Below are positions 37,153 to 50,122 of a stretch of 64,000 bases of DNA, piece by piece. The stretch comes from Zelopaecilomyces penicillatus. Lineage: Eukaryota; Ascomycota; Sordariomycetes; Hypocreales; Pseudodiploosporaceae. The DNA lies in NCBI GenBank assembly GCA_005765155.1, contig VCCP01000005.1:2294001-2358000 (forward strand), read 5' to 3'. The stretch's first letter is position 1. Every line of letters starts with the position of its first letter. The notes under the pieces were generated by a model, which saw nothing but the letters and a program-made list of their open reading frames with translations, did not search any database and was not told the DNA's origin. The translations under genes were made by a program, and so were the position numbers.

Positions 37153-40100
37153 TAATATCTCTCTTTTAAAAGATCTTATTTTTAAGGCCTATAAATATAT
37201 CTTTCCTTTTTTTCTTAATATTTTATAAATTATAGGATTTATATTATATTAAATTATTTCTTATAATATTAGATTATATTAAAAAACCTTAATATTCTTT
37301 AAAAAAGGCTATTAAATATTCTATATTAATTAAAAGTATAGATTTTAATAATAAATCAATAGATATATTATATTCTTACTATTTTAAATAAAAATAATCT
37401 TATTATATAATAGAAAATAATAGCTATTATATAGCTTATATAAAATAGGATTATTTTTATAATAATATTTTAATAATATCCTTATATATATAATCTTATT
37501 TATATTAAAGTATTTAATTTTTATTAATTTTATTAATAATAAAACTTTTAAAATAATACTATTATTTAAACTCTAAAAAAAAAAAGATTAAAAAGAATAT
37601 CTTAGATATTTAGGATTAATTATCTAAATTATAATCTTAGCTCTTTTTAGCTTTAAACTATTTATTTTATATTTATAAGCTTAAGAAAAAGATTAAAGAA
37701 TAAAGCTTTAAATTAATCTATTAAGGTTTAAAAGAGCTAGATATTAAAGATAGGATTAATCTAATTCCTATCTTAAAGATATATAAATATTATATAGTAT
37801 TGGATTTATAATTCCTAAATACTTTAAAATAAGATAGATTAATCTTCCTTAAATTGAAATAATAAATTTATTAATTTAAGGTTTTTAATTAAGCTAATTA
37901 ATTTTAAAGGAATTATTATAGTATTAGATAATAATAGTTTAAATTATTAATAGGCTCTTATATATTATCTTTAGATTTAAAGCCTTTTTATTTAATAAGA
38001 TATTTATTTTACTTATTTTCCTATCTAGTATCTAATATTATTTTTATTTCTTATTCTTTTTTAATTATTTCTATTTATATTATTATATATTCCTTTATAT
38101 TATTAAATACTTTATTTAATAAGAAAATATAAAATATAAGGTATAATTATATATTCTTTAATAGTAAAAGTTTATAATTAATATTAGAAATAGTTTTCTT
38201 AATTTTAAAAGATTTAAGTTTTTTAAAATCTAATTTATTATTTAATTATATTATTATAATATTTAGGGAAATTTTATTTAATATATAATATAAAAGGTAT
38301 ATTATATCTTTCTTTTTAAAGATTAATCCCTTTAATCTTTATTAATTTATATAATATTTTATTTTATTATAGATAATTTAAAGTTATATATAAAGTTCTT
38401 TATATAGTTTTTATAATTATATAGTATTTAATATAGTTTTTTTTTATTTTAGCTCTTTTTAATATAATAGATAGAATATTTTTAATATAAATCTATAATT
38501 AATATATATTAGTATAATCTATATTAACTTAGAAATAAATATATTATAGATTAATTATATAATTAATAGGTATTTTATTTAGTTATTTTAATAATAATTA
38601 ATATAAGTATATAGATATCTTTTAATAATTTAATTAATTTAATTTATTTATTTATTTATTTATAAATAATAAATAATATTAAATTTATATTTAATCCTAA
38701 AATATCCTATTAATCCTTATTAAAACTTAAAGATAAATATTATCTCTTTATTAAAGATGATTTCCTTTAATAAACTATATAAGCTTATTATTATTTTATT
38801 AAAGCTATAAATAAGATCTTTTACTATACTTACTTTAAGGTAGAGTATAAAATATAAGAACTTTATTAATCTTTTTATAATAATCTATATTAAGTTATAG
38901 GCTACTCTTATAAAAGATTCTATTAATAGAGATAGTTTAATAATAAAATTAAATAATACTGATTTCTATAATTATATAAGTATTAATAATAGTTATAACT
39001 TTTTATATAGCTTATATCTTATTAGCTTAATTTATTTATAAATAATATAGTTATTTATAATTTTCTGGATTATTTATTATAATCCTTTAAATCTATAATA
39101 TCTTTATACTTATTCTATAATCTTTATAATTCCTTAATAATTATAGATAAGGGATTTATATAATTCTTATATAATAATTTTTTAAAGTCTTTTAAATATT
39201 TAGAGTTTCTTATTATATTTATAATATTTATCTTTCTATCTTATACCTTTAAATACTTTTATTATATCTTTTAAGAAATATATTTATTTAATTTATTTTA
39301 AAATAGGATTTACTAATATAATTTAATATATAGTATTTAGTTTTATTTATAGTATACTTAAATTAATTATTTAGAAGATTTATTCTTTATAATAAAGCTT
39401 TTTATTATTATAATTATTTTATTAATTTAAAGTATCTACTTTATTATTCTTAGATCCTTTATAATAAATGATTTTATAATTATAATTTATAAAGATTTCT
39501 ATATAATAGATTTATTATATATTTAGCTTTTATATAATAATAAAATAAGAAATATTCTTATAATTAATAAAAACTTTTATTTAATAATTATTTCCTTATA
39601 AATAATATAAGAATTTATTAAAGGCTTTAATAATAACTATAAATTCTTTATTATAGATTAAATAATTAAGTTTTACTTTATAAAGCTTCTTAGAATAGAA
39701 GGTAATAGGTTATAATTTATCTTTATTATTTTATTATTTAATCTATACTTTAATAATATAATTTAAAGTATTAGTTTTAAGTTTTATAGGTTTATCTAGA
39801 TTATATATTATTAATATAGGTTTTTTATAGATTTATTTTTTAAATTCTTTAAATATAATATCTATATTAGATTTCTATATAAATTTATAATCTTTCTTAG
39901 TATATTTAATAAATAATATAACCATTTTATTATAATTATAAATAAATTTTTAATAATAGTTAATAAAGCCTAAAAACTCTTATATATTTATAATATTTTA
40001 TAATATTAATTAATTATATATTATAATGATTTTTACTGGTTTTATTTAAATTTTATTAAATAAGAAAATATATTCTAAGAAGATAATTATTTATTTATAA

Positions 40101-43100
40101 AATTTATATTTTTCTAGTTTAATAAAAAGATTATTATCTTAAAATAATTTTAATATCTTATAGATATATTCTTTATATTCTTTTTTTATTTAAAAGAAGA
40201 TTAGGATATTATTTAGATATATTACTATAAAGATATTTAAATATTCTTTAAGAATATTATTAATTATATACTAGAATATTATAGGGATATTAATTAAGCT
40301 AAAAGATATTATTAGATATTTAAAAAGTCTAAATTTAATTCTAAAAGTAGTTTTTTATTTATTATCTTTTTTTATTTAAATTAAATTATATATTATTTTA
40401 AGATTTAGGGTAATAAATCAGTTTATTTTATATAATTAATTATATAATTTATTAATTAATAATAAAGGGATTTAATCCTTAATTATAATTATATTTAATA
40501 ATTAATAGTTTATAATTAATTATAGTTTATTATTCTTTTTTAATATAAATATAATAGGGTATTCTATTTTAAATATAGATAATTAAATATATTCTTTTTT
40601 AAGTATTTTATTAAAATACTTTTATAATATTTTAAATTCCTTAGTATTTAATATATAAATCTTAATAAAAATAGGTTTTTTTTATTTATAATCTAAATTT
40701 TATAATTCTATTAATTATATAAAAGAAGCTTTATTTTAAATTCTTTATAAAATAATTTAATATATTTATAGTATTCTTTTAATATAAATATAAATTATTT
40801 TTCTATATTTAAGGATAATTTATTTTTAAAGTATTCTTATAATTACTTTATTATTATTTTAAGGGTAGTAATAATTTATTAGATTTATTATTATTAATTA
40901 TTATATTATTTTTTAATATAATTTTTTAATAAAAGGCTCTTTTTAATAGCTATAAAATATATTTTCTTTATTTTATTTATTATTATTAGATCCTTATAAT
41001 TTTTTAAGAATAATATAATATTACTTTATTATATTTAGCTTATCTTTTAATTAATCTATAGATTATTATTAAATAATTAAAAGTAATTTAATAATATAAG
41101 TTTATATTCTTTAGTATTTATTATATTAAATATAATATTATTTTAATATCCTTAGACTTTAAATTAAAGGTAATTAATCTTTTTATTAATTTATTCTTTA
41201 TTATAAATAAAGGTATTCTCTTTTAGATTATATAAGGGATATAATTCTTTCTTATTTTATTATAATAATTATATATAATTTATAGCTTTTAATAATATAT
41301 AATTATTTATTATTTTATTATTTATTAAAGTATAAAAATAATATCCTATAATCTATATTTTTATTATTAATTTAAGCTTATTAATATTTATTATATAAAG
41401 AATCTTTTATAAAGGGTTATATTATAATCCTTTTATAAGTGATTTTATTTATTTTTTAAGTTTTTAGGATTATATTCCTTATATAATCTATTATAATTTA
41501 TTTTATTTAATCCTTAGGTGATTATATAATATAGGGTTTAATTAACTTGATTTCTTTTATAGATTTAGAAATTAAATTCTTATTTATAAAGATTCTTTAT
41601 TTCCTTATATATATATTTATTTTCTTTTATATATTATCTATATTAAGGTTTATTATAATTAATTATTATTATAGCTTTATATTAAATTCTTCCTAGAATA
41701 TTATCTTCTAGTAATTATCTTTTATATTATTATATTAGTTTCTATTATTAATATATATTATTTTTAAGGTTAATATAATTATATAAGTTCTCTTTTTTAT
41801 AGTCTATAAATTATAATCTATTATAATCTAACTTAAATTTTTGTTATTTATAAATCTTATAATAGATAGATTTATAATCCTTATTGTTAGCTTTTTATTT
41901 ATATTCTTTTAGGGTTTAAAGATATAATTTAAATATATTAATTTTAAAAAATATAAAATACTTAACCTTATATTAATTAATAAATTAATCTTTTATAAGG
42001 ATATTTTTAAATCCTTATACTCCTATATAATATAAAAAGAATTTATTCTAGATTTTTATTTTCTAATATTAAAAATAAAAGAAATTAATATATAATATTT
42101 AATTAATTTTATTATAAAAAATATAATTAAGGTTTAAGAGTATATAATTATCTTTATATTTACTATAATTAGTTTTTAATATAAAGGCTTTTTTAAAGTA
42201 ATCTTTTAGAATAAGAATATCTAAGCCTTTTTTTAATATCTATTTATAAATATATTTGATAATTATAAATCAAATATTAATTTTATTTATATAGTTTAAT
42301 ACTTATATAAGTTTAATTATTATTTTATTAAGGTGTTTATAATTAATACTTTTAGATAATATATATAATATAATATAATATTAAATTATCCTAAAAGATT
42401 TATTATCTTTAGATTTTAAAGAATTAGAGTTTAAGCTATTATTTATTATTTTATCTTTAATTAAGGTATTTTTATTATTTATAGTAAGGATTATTTATTA
42501 ATCTAGAATTTCTTTAAAATATTCTTCTTTATCTATATTTATATTTAATTACTAATCCTATTATATAATATTAGATTAAATTAATATAATTTATAGTATT
42601 AATAATTATTAAGGTATAGGGTATTTATAGTTTTTAGGTTATTCTTTTCCTTATCCTCTTTATCTTATTATAGCTAGAGTTTATTTATTTTTAGCTATAA
42701 TATATATACTTTATTATATATTAAATACTAGTTTTTAAGGTTTTTTATCTTTTTTAGATTATTTATATTATTAAGAGATATATTTATATCTATTATAATT
42801 ATAATATTAGATTTTTAATATATCTCTTTATTAAATAATATTCAGGTTTATATAAACTAATAAAATATTAGAGTTATTTTATTATTAATTATAATTTATT
42901 TTATATTATTATTATAATTAAAATCTAAAATAAATTAGCTTTTAGTTTTATTCTTTATATTTCTTTTCTTATTAATATAAATACTATTTATTATTAATAA
43001 TAATAGTTATAATATAATATTCTATAAAGGAATCTAATTAAATTTTTTTATATAACTTATCCTTAATTTTTAATTTAAATCTATAATATAGGGTTTCTAT

Positions 43101-43908
43101 ATATATTTATTTATCTTTTTTAAATAATTTAGATAAGATTTATTAAAACTTTATAATATAATATAAGATAGATCTTATTTAATAAAGATTATATAGATAT
43201 TATTTAATTTATTATTTTTTATTTAATAATCTAAAGATATTTAGAAATTATTATTTAAAGATATTATAATTAATAAAGATTAAATTAATTTCCTTTTTCA
43301 AGGTATCTATTAAGGTATTATTAATATAATCTTAAAGTATTAATTTAAATTAAATAAATATAATCTTAATAAAGAGTCCTATAATATACCTTACTTTAAC
43401 TAATTTAAGTTAGAATTATATTAAATAATATAGAAAGAAAGTATAGAATTAAATAAAAAATCCTTAAAGCTTATTTAAAATACTATTAAAAGGCTTAGGT
43501 ATTTATAGCTTTAAGATTTCTTTAATATCTTTTCTATTATATATCTATATTATAATTATTTTTAATCTATATCTATACTATTTTATTTAAATCTTTATAT
43601 TCTTAAGAAGCTATTTAATTTAGAGTTATAAGGTTTTAATAATAAATTTAATTATCTTATTTTCTTTTTATAAGCCTTATACTAATCCTTAAGTTTCTTT
43701 TTTAAGATCTTTATTTCTAATATAAATTCTTTCTAATTATTTTAAAGATCTTTAAGAATAATCTTAGTTTCTTTATTAATATCTATATTAAGGTTATTAA
43801 TAGAAATATTAATATTTCTAAATAAAGTAAGGGTTTAAAAAGCTATTTTATAAAATAATAATATTATTTAAAGTAATATAATAATCTATTAAATAAAAGT
43901 TATTAATA

Positions 43909-44365
43909 TATAATATTTAATAAATTCCTAAAAGATAAATTTAATAAAAAAGGTTTATATTAATAGATAAATCAGGGTATTTTAAATAATAAATCTATTA
44001 TATTAATAATAAATATAAAGTATTATAACCAGAGATTAAATATTAATATAATAAATAATAATAAATAATATAATAAAATTAAAAGTATATTAATAACTAT
44101 TTAAATTATATCTAAAGAATAAAAATTAAGGGTATATATATATATCTTAAATTATAATTTAAGGTATAATCTTTATTACTAGATTATACTTAAAATTATA
44201 AGCTATTCTATTAAATTATAGTTTTAAGAGTGATCTTAAGCTTAAGATTATCTTTAGAATTATAATCTAATTCTATATAATTCTAAGCCTTTAATATATA
44301 CTTAATAATATTATAAATTATATAATTAAGGCCTATTATATAACCTTAGCTATTAGGTTATAATA
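43909..44365 (-). repeat. 5' LTR of the nested element (457 bp)
   Basis: On the plus strand it begins TATAATATTTAATAAATTCC and ends GGTTATAATA. It has exactly the same length as its partner at 36696-37152, so point mutation rather than indels separates them. Confidence 0.88.
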
Positions 44366-47300
44366 AAGAGCCTTTATATTAAAAACTAATTAAAGTAAAT
44401 ATAAAGATAATTATATACTCTTAAACCTTAATTATATTTTTTATAATAAAATTAATTAAATATTATATATTAATTTCTTTTATTTTTAATATTAGAAATA
44501 AAAATCTAGAATAAATTCTTTTTATATTATATAAAGATATAAGGAATTAAAAATATCCTTATAAATGATTAATTTATTAATTAATATAAGGCTAAGTATT
44601 TTATACCTTTTAAAATTAATATATTTAAACTATACCCTTAAACCTTAAAAGAATATAAATAAAAAACCAAGAATAAAGACTATAAATCTATTTATTATAA
44701 GGTTTATAAATAGGAAAAACTTAAGTTAAATTATAATAGATTATAATTTATAAACTATAAAAAAAAGAACTTATATAATTATATTAACCTTAAAAATAAT
44801 ATATATTAATAATAGAAACTAATATAATAATATAAAAGATAATTACTAGAAGATAATATTCTAAGAAGAATTTAATATAAAGCTATAATAATAATTAATT
44901 ATAATAAACCTTAATATAGATAATATATAAAAGAAAATAAATATATATATAAGGAATATAATCCTAAAAACTTAAAAAATAAATAAAATCACTTATAAAA
45001 GGATTATAATATAACCCTTTATAAAAGATTCTTTATATAATAAATATTAATAAGCTTAAATTAATAATAAAAATATAGATTATAGGATATTATTTTTATA
45101 CTTTAATAAATAATAAAATAATAAATAATTATATATTATTAAAAGCTATAAATTATATATAATTATTATAATAAAATAAGAAAGAATTATATCCCTTATA
45201 TAATCTAAAAGAGAATACCTTTATTTATAATAAAGAATAAATTAATAAAAAGATTAATTACCTTTAATTTAAAGTCTAAGGATATTAAAATAATATTATA
45301 TTTAATATAATAAATACTAAAGAATATAAACTTATATTATTAAATTACTTTTAATTATTTAATAATAATCTATAGATTAATTAAAAGATAAGCTAAATAT
45401 AATAAAGTAATATTATATTATTCTTAAAAAATTATAAGGATCTAATAATAATAAATAAAATAAAGAAAATATATTTTATAGCTATTAAAAAGAGCCTTTT
45501 ATTAAAAAATTATATTAAAAAATAATATAATAATTAATAATAATAAATCTAATAAATTATTACTACCCTTAAAATAATAATAAAGTAATTATAAGAATAC
45601 TTTAAAAATAAATTATCCTTAAATATAGAAAAATAATTTATATTTATATTAAAAGAATACTATAAATATATTAAATTATTTTATAAAGAATTTAAAATAA
45701 AGCTTCTTTTATATAATTAATAGAATTATAAAATTTAGATTATAAATAAAAAAAACCTATTTTTATTAAGATTTATATATTAAATACTAAGGAATTTAAA
45801 ATATTATAAAAGTATTTTAATAAAATACTTAAAAAAGAATATATTTAATTATCTATATTTAAAATAGAATACCCTATTATATTTATATTAAAAAAGAATA
45901 ATAAACTATAATTAATTATAAACTATTAATTATTAAATATAATTATAATTAAGGATTAAATCCCTTTATTATTAATTAATAAATTATATAATTAATTATA
46001 TAAAATAAACTGATTTATTACCCTAAATCTTAAAATAATATATAATTTAATTTAAATAAAAAAAGATAATAAATAAAAAACTACTTTTAGAATTAAATTT
46101 AGACTTTTTAAATATCTAATAATATCTTTTAGCTTAATTAATATCCCTATAATATTCTAGTATATAATTAATAATATTCTTAAAGAATATTTAAATATCT
46201 TTATAGTAATATATCTAAATAATATCCTAATCTTCTTTTAAATAAAAAAAGAATATAAAGAATATATCTATAAGATATTAAAATTATTTTAAGATAATAA
46301 TCTTTTTATTAAACTAGAAAAATATAAATTTTATAAATAAATAATTATCTTCTTAGAATATATTTTCTTATTTAATAAAATTTAAATAAAACCAGTAAAA
46401 ATCATTATAATATATAATTAATTAATATTATAAAATATTATAAATATATAAGAGTTTTTAGGCTTTATTAACTATTATTAAAAATTTATTTATAATTATA
46501 ATAAAATGGTTATATTATTTATTAAATATACTAAGAAAGATTATAAATTTATATAGAAATCTAATATAGATATTATATTTAAAGAATTTAAAAAATAAAT
46601 CTATAAAAAACCTATATTAATAATATATAATCTAGATAAACCTATAAAACTTAAAACTAATACTTTAAATTATATTATTAAAGTATAGATTAAATAATAA
46701 AATAATAAAGATAAATTATAACCTATTACCTTCTATTCTAAGAAGCTTTATAAAGTAAAACTTAATTATTTAATCTATAATAAAGAATTTATAGTTATTA
46801 TTAAAGCCTTTAATAAATTCTTATATTATTTATAAGGAAATAATTATTAAATAAAAGTTTTTATTAATTATAAGAATATTTCTTATTTTATTATTATATA
46901 AAAGCTAAATATATAATAAACCTATTATATAAAAACCCTTATAGATTATAACTATAAAATTATTTATTATAAAGGATTTAAAAATAATAAAGCAGATATT
47001 TTAAGCTAATAAAGTAATTATAATAATAAAAAGCTTTATTATAAAAAATAAATCTTTTAAATATCTAAATCAGATATACTATAAATAAAACTAAATATTA
47101 TATATTAAGTTATATTAGTAAATCCTATTTTATAATATATTAAGTAAGTATACTCCTTAGAAAATATAATAAAGATACCTAAAAAAATAAAATAAAAAGA
47201 TAAATACTATAAATATAATAAGAAACTTTAAATACTTAAAGAATTCTAAAAGATTATTATATAAGAACTATATAAATCCCTTATTTATAATTACTAAGGA

Positions 47301-49277
47301 ATTATAAAAACTATAAAATAAGTATAAAAATACTATAAATTTAAAGGATTATAATAAATAATCTAGAAAATAATAAATAATTATATTACTTATAAATAAA
47401 CCAAGCTAATATAATATAAACTATATAAAGAATTATAATTATTATTAATATTAATATAATTATAAAAGTTAATATTATTTAATTTTATTATTAAATTACC
47501 TTTATTTATAAAATCTCTTATAAGAATAGCTTATAACTCTATATAGATTATTATAGAAAGATTAATAAAGTTCTTTTATTTTATCTTTTATTTAGAAGTA
47601 AGCTTAGCTAAAGATCTTATTTATAGTTTTAATAGAATAGTTATAAGCTTATATAATTTATTAAAAGAAATTATATTTAATAAAGGAATAATATTTACCT
47701 TTAAATTTTAATAAGGTTTAATAGGATATCTTAGGATTAAATATAAACTTAATATTATTTATTATTTATAAATAAATAAATAAATAGAATAAATTAATTA
47801 GATTATTAAAGAATATTTATATACTTATATTAATTATTATTAAAATAATTAAATAAAATACCTATTAATTATATAACTAGCTTATAATATATCTATTTCT
47901 AAATTAATATAACTTATATTAATATATATTAATTATAAATTTATATTAAAAGTATTTTATTTATTATATTAAAAAGGATTAAAATCAGAAAAAGCTATAT
48001 TTAATACTATATAAAAATAATAATTATATAAAGAACTTTATATATAACTCTAAATTATTTATAATAAAATAAAATATTATATAAATTAATAAAGATTAAA
48101 AGGATTAATCTTTAAAAAGAGAGATATAATATACCTTTTATATTATATATTAAGTAAAATTTCCTTAAATATTATAATAATATAATTAAATAATAAATTA
48201 AATTTTAAAAAACTTAAATCTTTTAAAGTTAAGAAAGCTATTTTTAATATTAATTATAAACTTTTATTATTAAAGAAGATATAATTATACTTTATATTTT
48301 ATATTTCCTTATTAAATAAAGTATTTAATAATATAAAGGAATATATAATAATATAAATAACAATAATTAAAAAAGAATAAGAAATAAAATTAAAATTAAA
48401 TATTAAATAAAAAAATAAATAAAATAAATATTTTATTAAATAAAAAGGCTTTAAATCTAAAGATAATATATAAAAATCTATTAATTATTTAAATTATTAT
48501 TATTTAATACTATAATAATTCTTTTAGAATTAATTAGCTTAATTAAAGACCTTAAATTAATAAATTTATTATTTAAACTTAAAGAAAACTAATCTATTTT
48601 ATTTAAAGTACCTAGAAACTATAAATCTAATACTATATAATACTTATATATCTGTAAGATAGGAATTAGATTAATCTTATCTTTAATATCTAGCTCTTTT
48701 AAACCCTAATAAATCAATTTAAAGCTTTACTTTTTAATCTTCTTTTTAAACTTATAAATATAAGATAAATAGTTTAAAGTTAAGGAAAGCTAAGATTATA
48801 ATTTAAATAATTAATTTTAAATATTTAAGATATTCTTTTTAATCTTCTTTTTTTTAGAATTTAAATAATAGTATTACTCTAAAAGTTTTATTATTAATAA
48901 AATTAATAAAAATTAAATACTTTAATATAAATAAGATTATATATATAAGGATACTATTAAAATATTATTATAGAAGTAACCTTATTTTATATAAATTATA
49001 TAATAATTATTATTTTCTATTATATAATAAAATTAGTTTTATTTAAAATAATAAGAATATAATATATTTATTAATTTATTATTAAAATCTATATTTTTAG
49101 TTAATATAAAATATTTAATAATCTTCTTTAAAGAATATTAAGGTTTTCTAATATAACCTAATATTATAAGAAATAATTTAATATAATATAAATCCTATAA
49201 TTTATAAAATATTAAAGAAAAAAGAAAAAGTATATTTATAGGCCTTAAAAATAAAATCTTTTAAAAAAGAGATATTA

Positions 49278-49735
49278 TATTATAATTTAATAGCTAAGAT
49301 TATATAATAGGCCTTAATTATATAACTTGTAATATTATTAGGTATATATTAAAGGCTTAGAATTATATAGAATTAGATTATAATTTTAAAGATAATCCTA
49401 GGTTTAGAATTACTCTTAAAACTATAATCTAATAGAATAGCTTATAATTCTAAGTATAATCTAATAATAAGAATTATAGCTTAAATTATAATCTAAGATA
49501 TATATATATATCCTTAATTTTTACTCTTTAAGATATAGCTTAAATAGTTATTAATATACTTTTAACTTTATTATATTATTTATTATTATTTATTATACTA
49601 ATACTTAATCCCTGGTTATAATACTTTATATCTATTACTGATATAATAGATCTATTACTTAGAATACCTTAATTTATTTATTAATATAAACCCCTTTTAT
49701 TAGGTTTATCCCTTAGGAATTCATTAAATATTATA
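49278..49735 (+). repeat. 3' LTR of the outer Gypsy element (458 bp)
   Basis: Begins TATTATAATTTAATAGC and ends TTAAATATTATA. It keeps more C and G (for example CCCCTTTTATTAGG and CCCTTAGGAATTC) than the other copies, so it is the least mutated LTR of the family here. Confidence 0.88.
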
Positions 49736-49740
49736 TAAAG

Positions 49741-50122
49741 ATCTAGAATTATATAGAATTAGATTATAATTCTAAAGATAATCTTAAGCTTAAAATTATT
49801 TTTAAAAATATAATTTAATAGATAGGCTTATAATTCTAAATATAATCTAATAATAAGAATTATAGCTTAAATTATAATTTATAATATATATATATACCTT
49901 TAATTTTTATTTTTTTAATTTGATCTTAATTAATTATTAATATATATTTAATTTTATTATATTATTTATTATTATTTATTATATTAATATTTAATCCTTA
50001 ATTATAATACTTTATATTTATTATTAATATAAGAGATTATATTGTTTAGAATATCTTAATTTATTTATTAATATAAATCTTTTTTATTAGGTTTATTCTT
50101 TAAGAATTTATTAAATATTATA
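49741..50122 (+). repeat. Split solo LTR, 3' part (382 bp)
   Basis: This continues the LTR begun at 34445. It starts ATCTAGAATTATATAG, matching ATCTAAAACTATATAG after the TAAAG in the intact copy at 19745-20200. It ends AATATTATA and is followed by TAAAG (50123-50127), the duplication that also precedes 34445. Confidence 0.85.

Larger units (their letters stand above)
36696..44365 (-). mobile_element. Second copy of the same Gypsy family nested in opposite orientation
   Basis: This is a complete 7670-bp element on the minus strand, flanked by AAGAG on both sides (36691-36695 and 44366-44370). Its LTRs are 43909-44365 (5') and 36696-37152 (3'), each 457 bp. The internal region is the reverse complement of the outer element. 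The RT core YLNNIL lies at about 40207-40230 on the minus strand, and chromodomain text at about 37940-38050. Removing this element and one AAGAG joins outer-element gag at 36695 to its continuation at 44371 (CCTTTATATTAAAAAC). The nested copy itself reads straight through the same sequence on its own strand at about 42170-42240. All frames are broken. Confidence 0.88.
34523..49735 (+). mobile_element. Ty3/Gypsy chromovirus-like retrotransposon, RIP-killed, interrupted by a nested copy
   Basis: This LTR element lies on the plus strand and has a perfect TAAAG duplication (34518-34522 and 49736-49740). Without the insert and the extra AAGAG it is about 7.54 kb. LTRs lie at 34523-34980 and 49278-49735. 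Internal sequence runs 34981-36695 (gag side) and 44371-49277. Many stops break every frame, but conserved pol order is readable. A reverse transcriptase core YLNNIL (46212-46229) is an eroded YLDDIL. RNase H has FYSKKL near 46730. Integrase text lies at about 47300-48000. A C-terminal chromodomain remnant (YFIK..KGF..KDN) lies at about 48370-48500. The order RT, RNase H, integrase, chromodomain is that of Ty3/Gypsy chromoviruses. It cannot be autonomous. Confidence 0.85.

Noticed and set aside
36696..44365. Tail-to-tail segmental inversion instead of a nested insertion
   Set aside because: The AAGAG duplication and two complete LTRs on the inner unit fit transposition, and the outer element is collinear across the insert.
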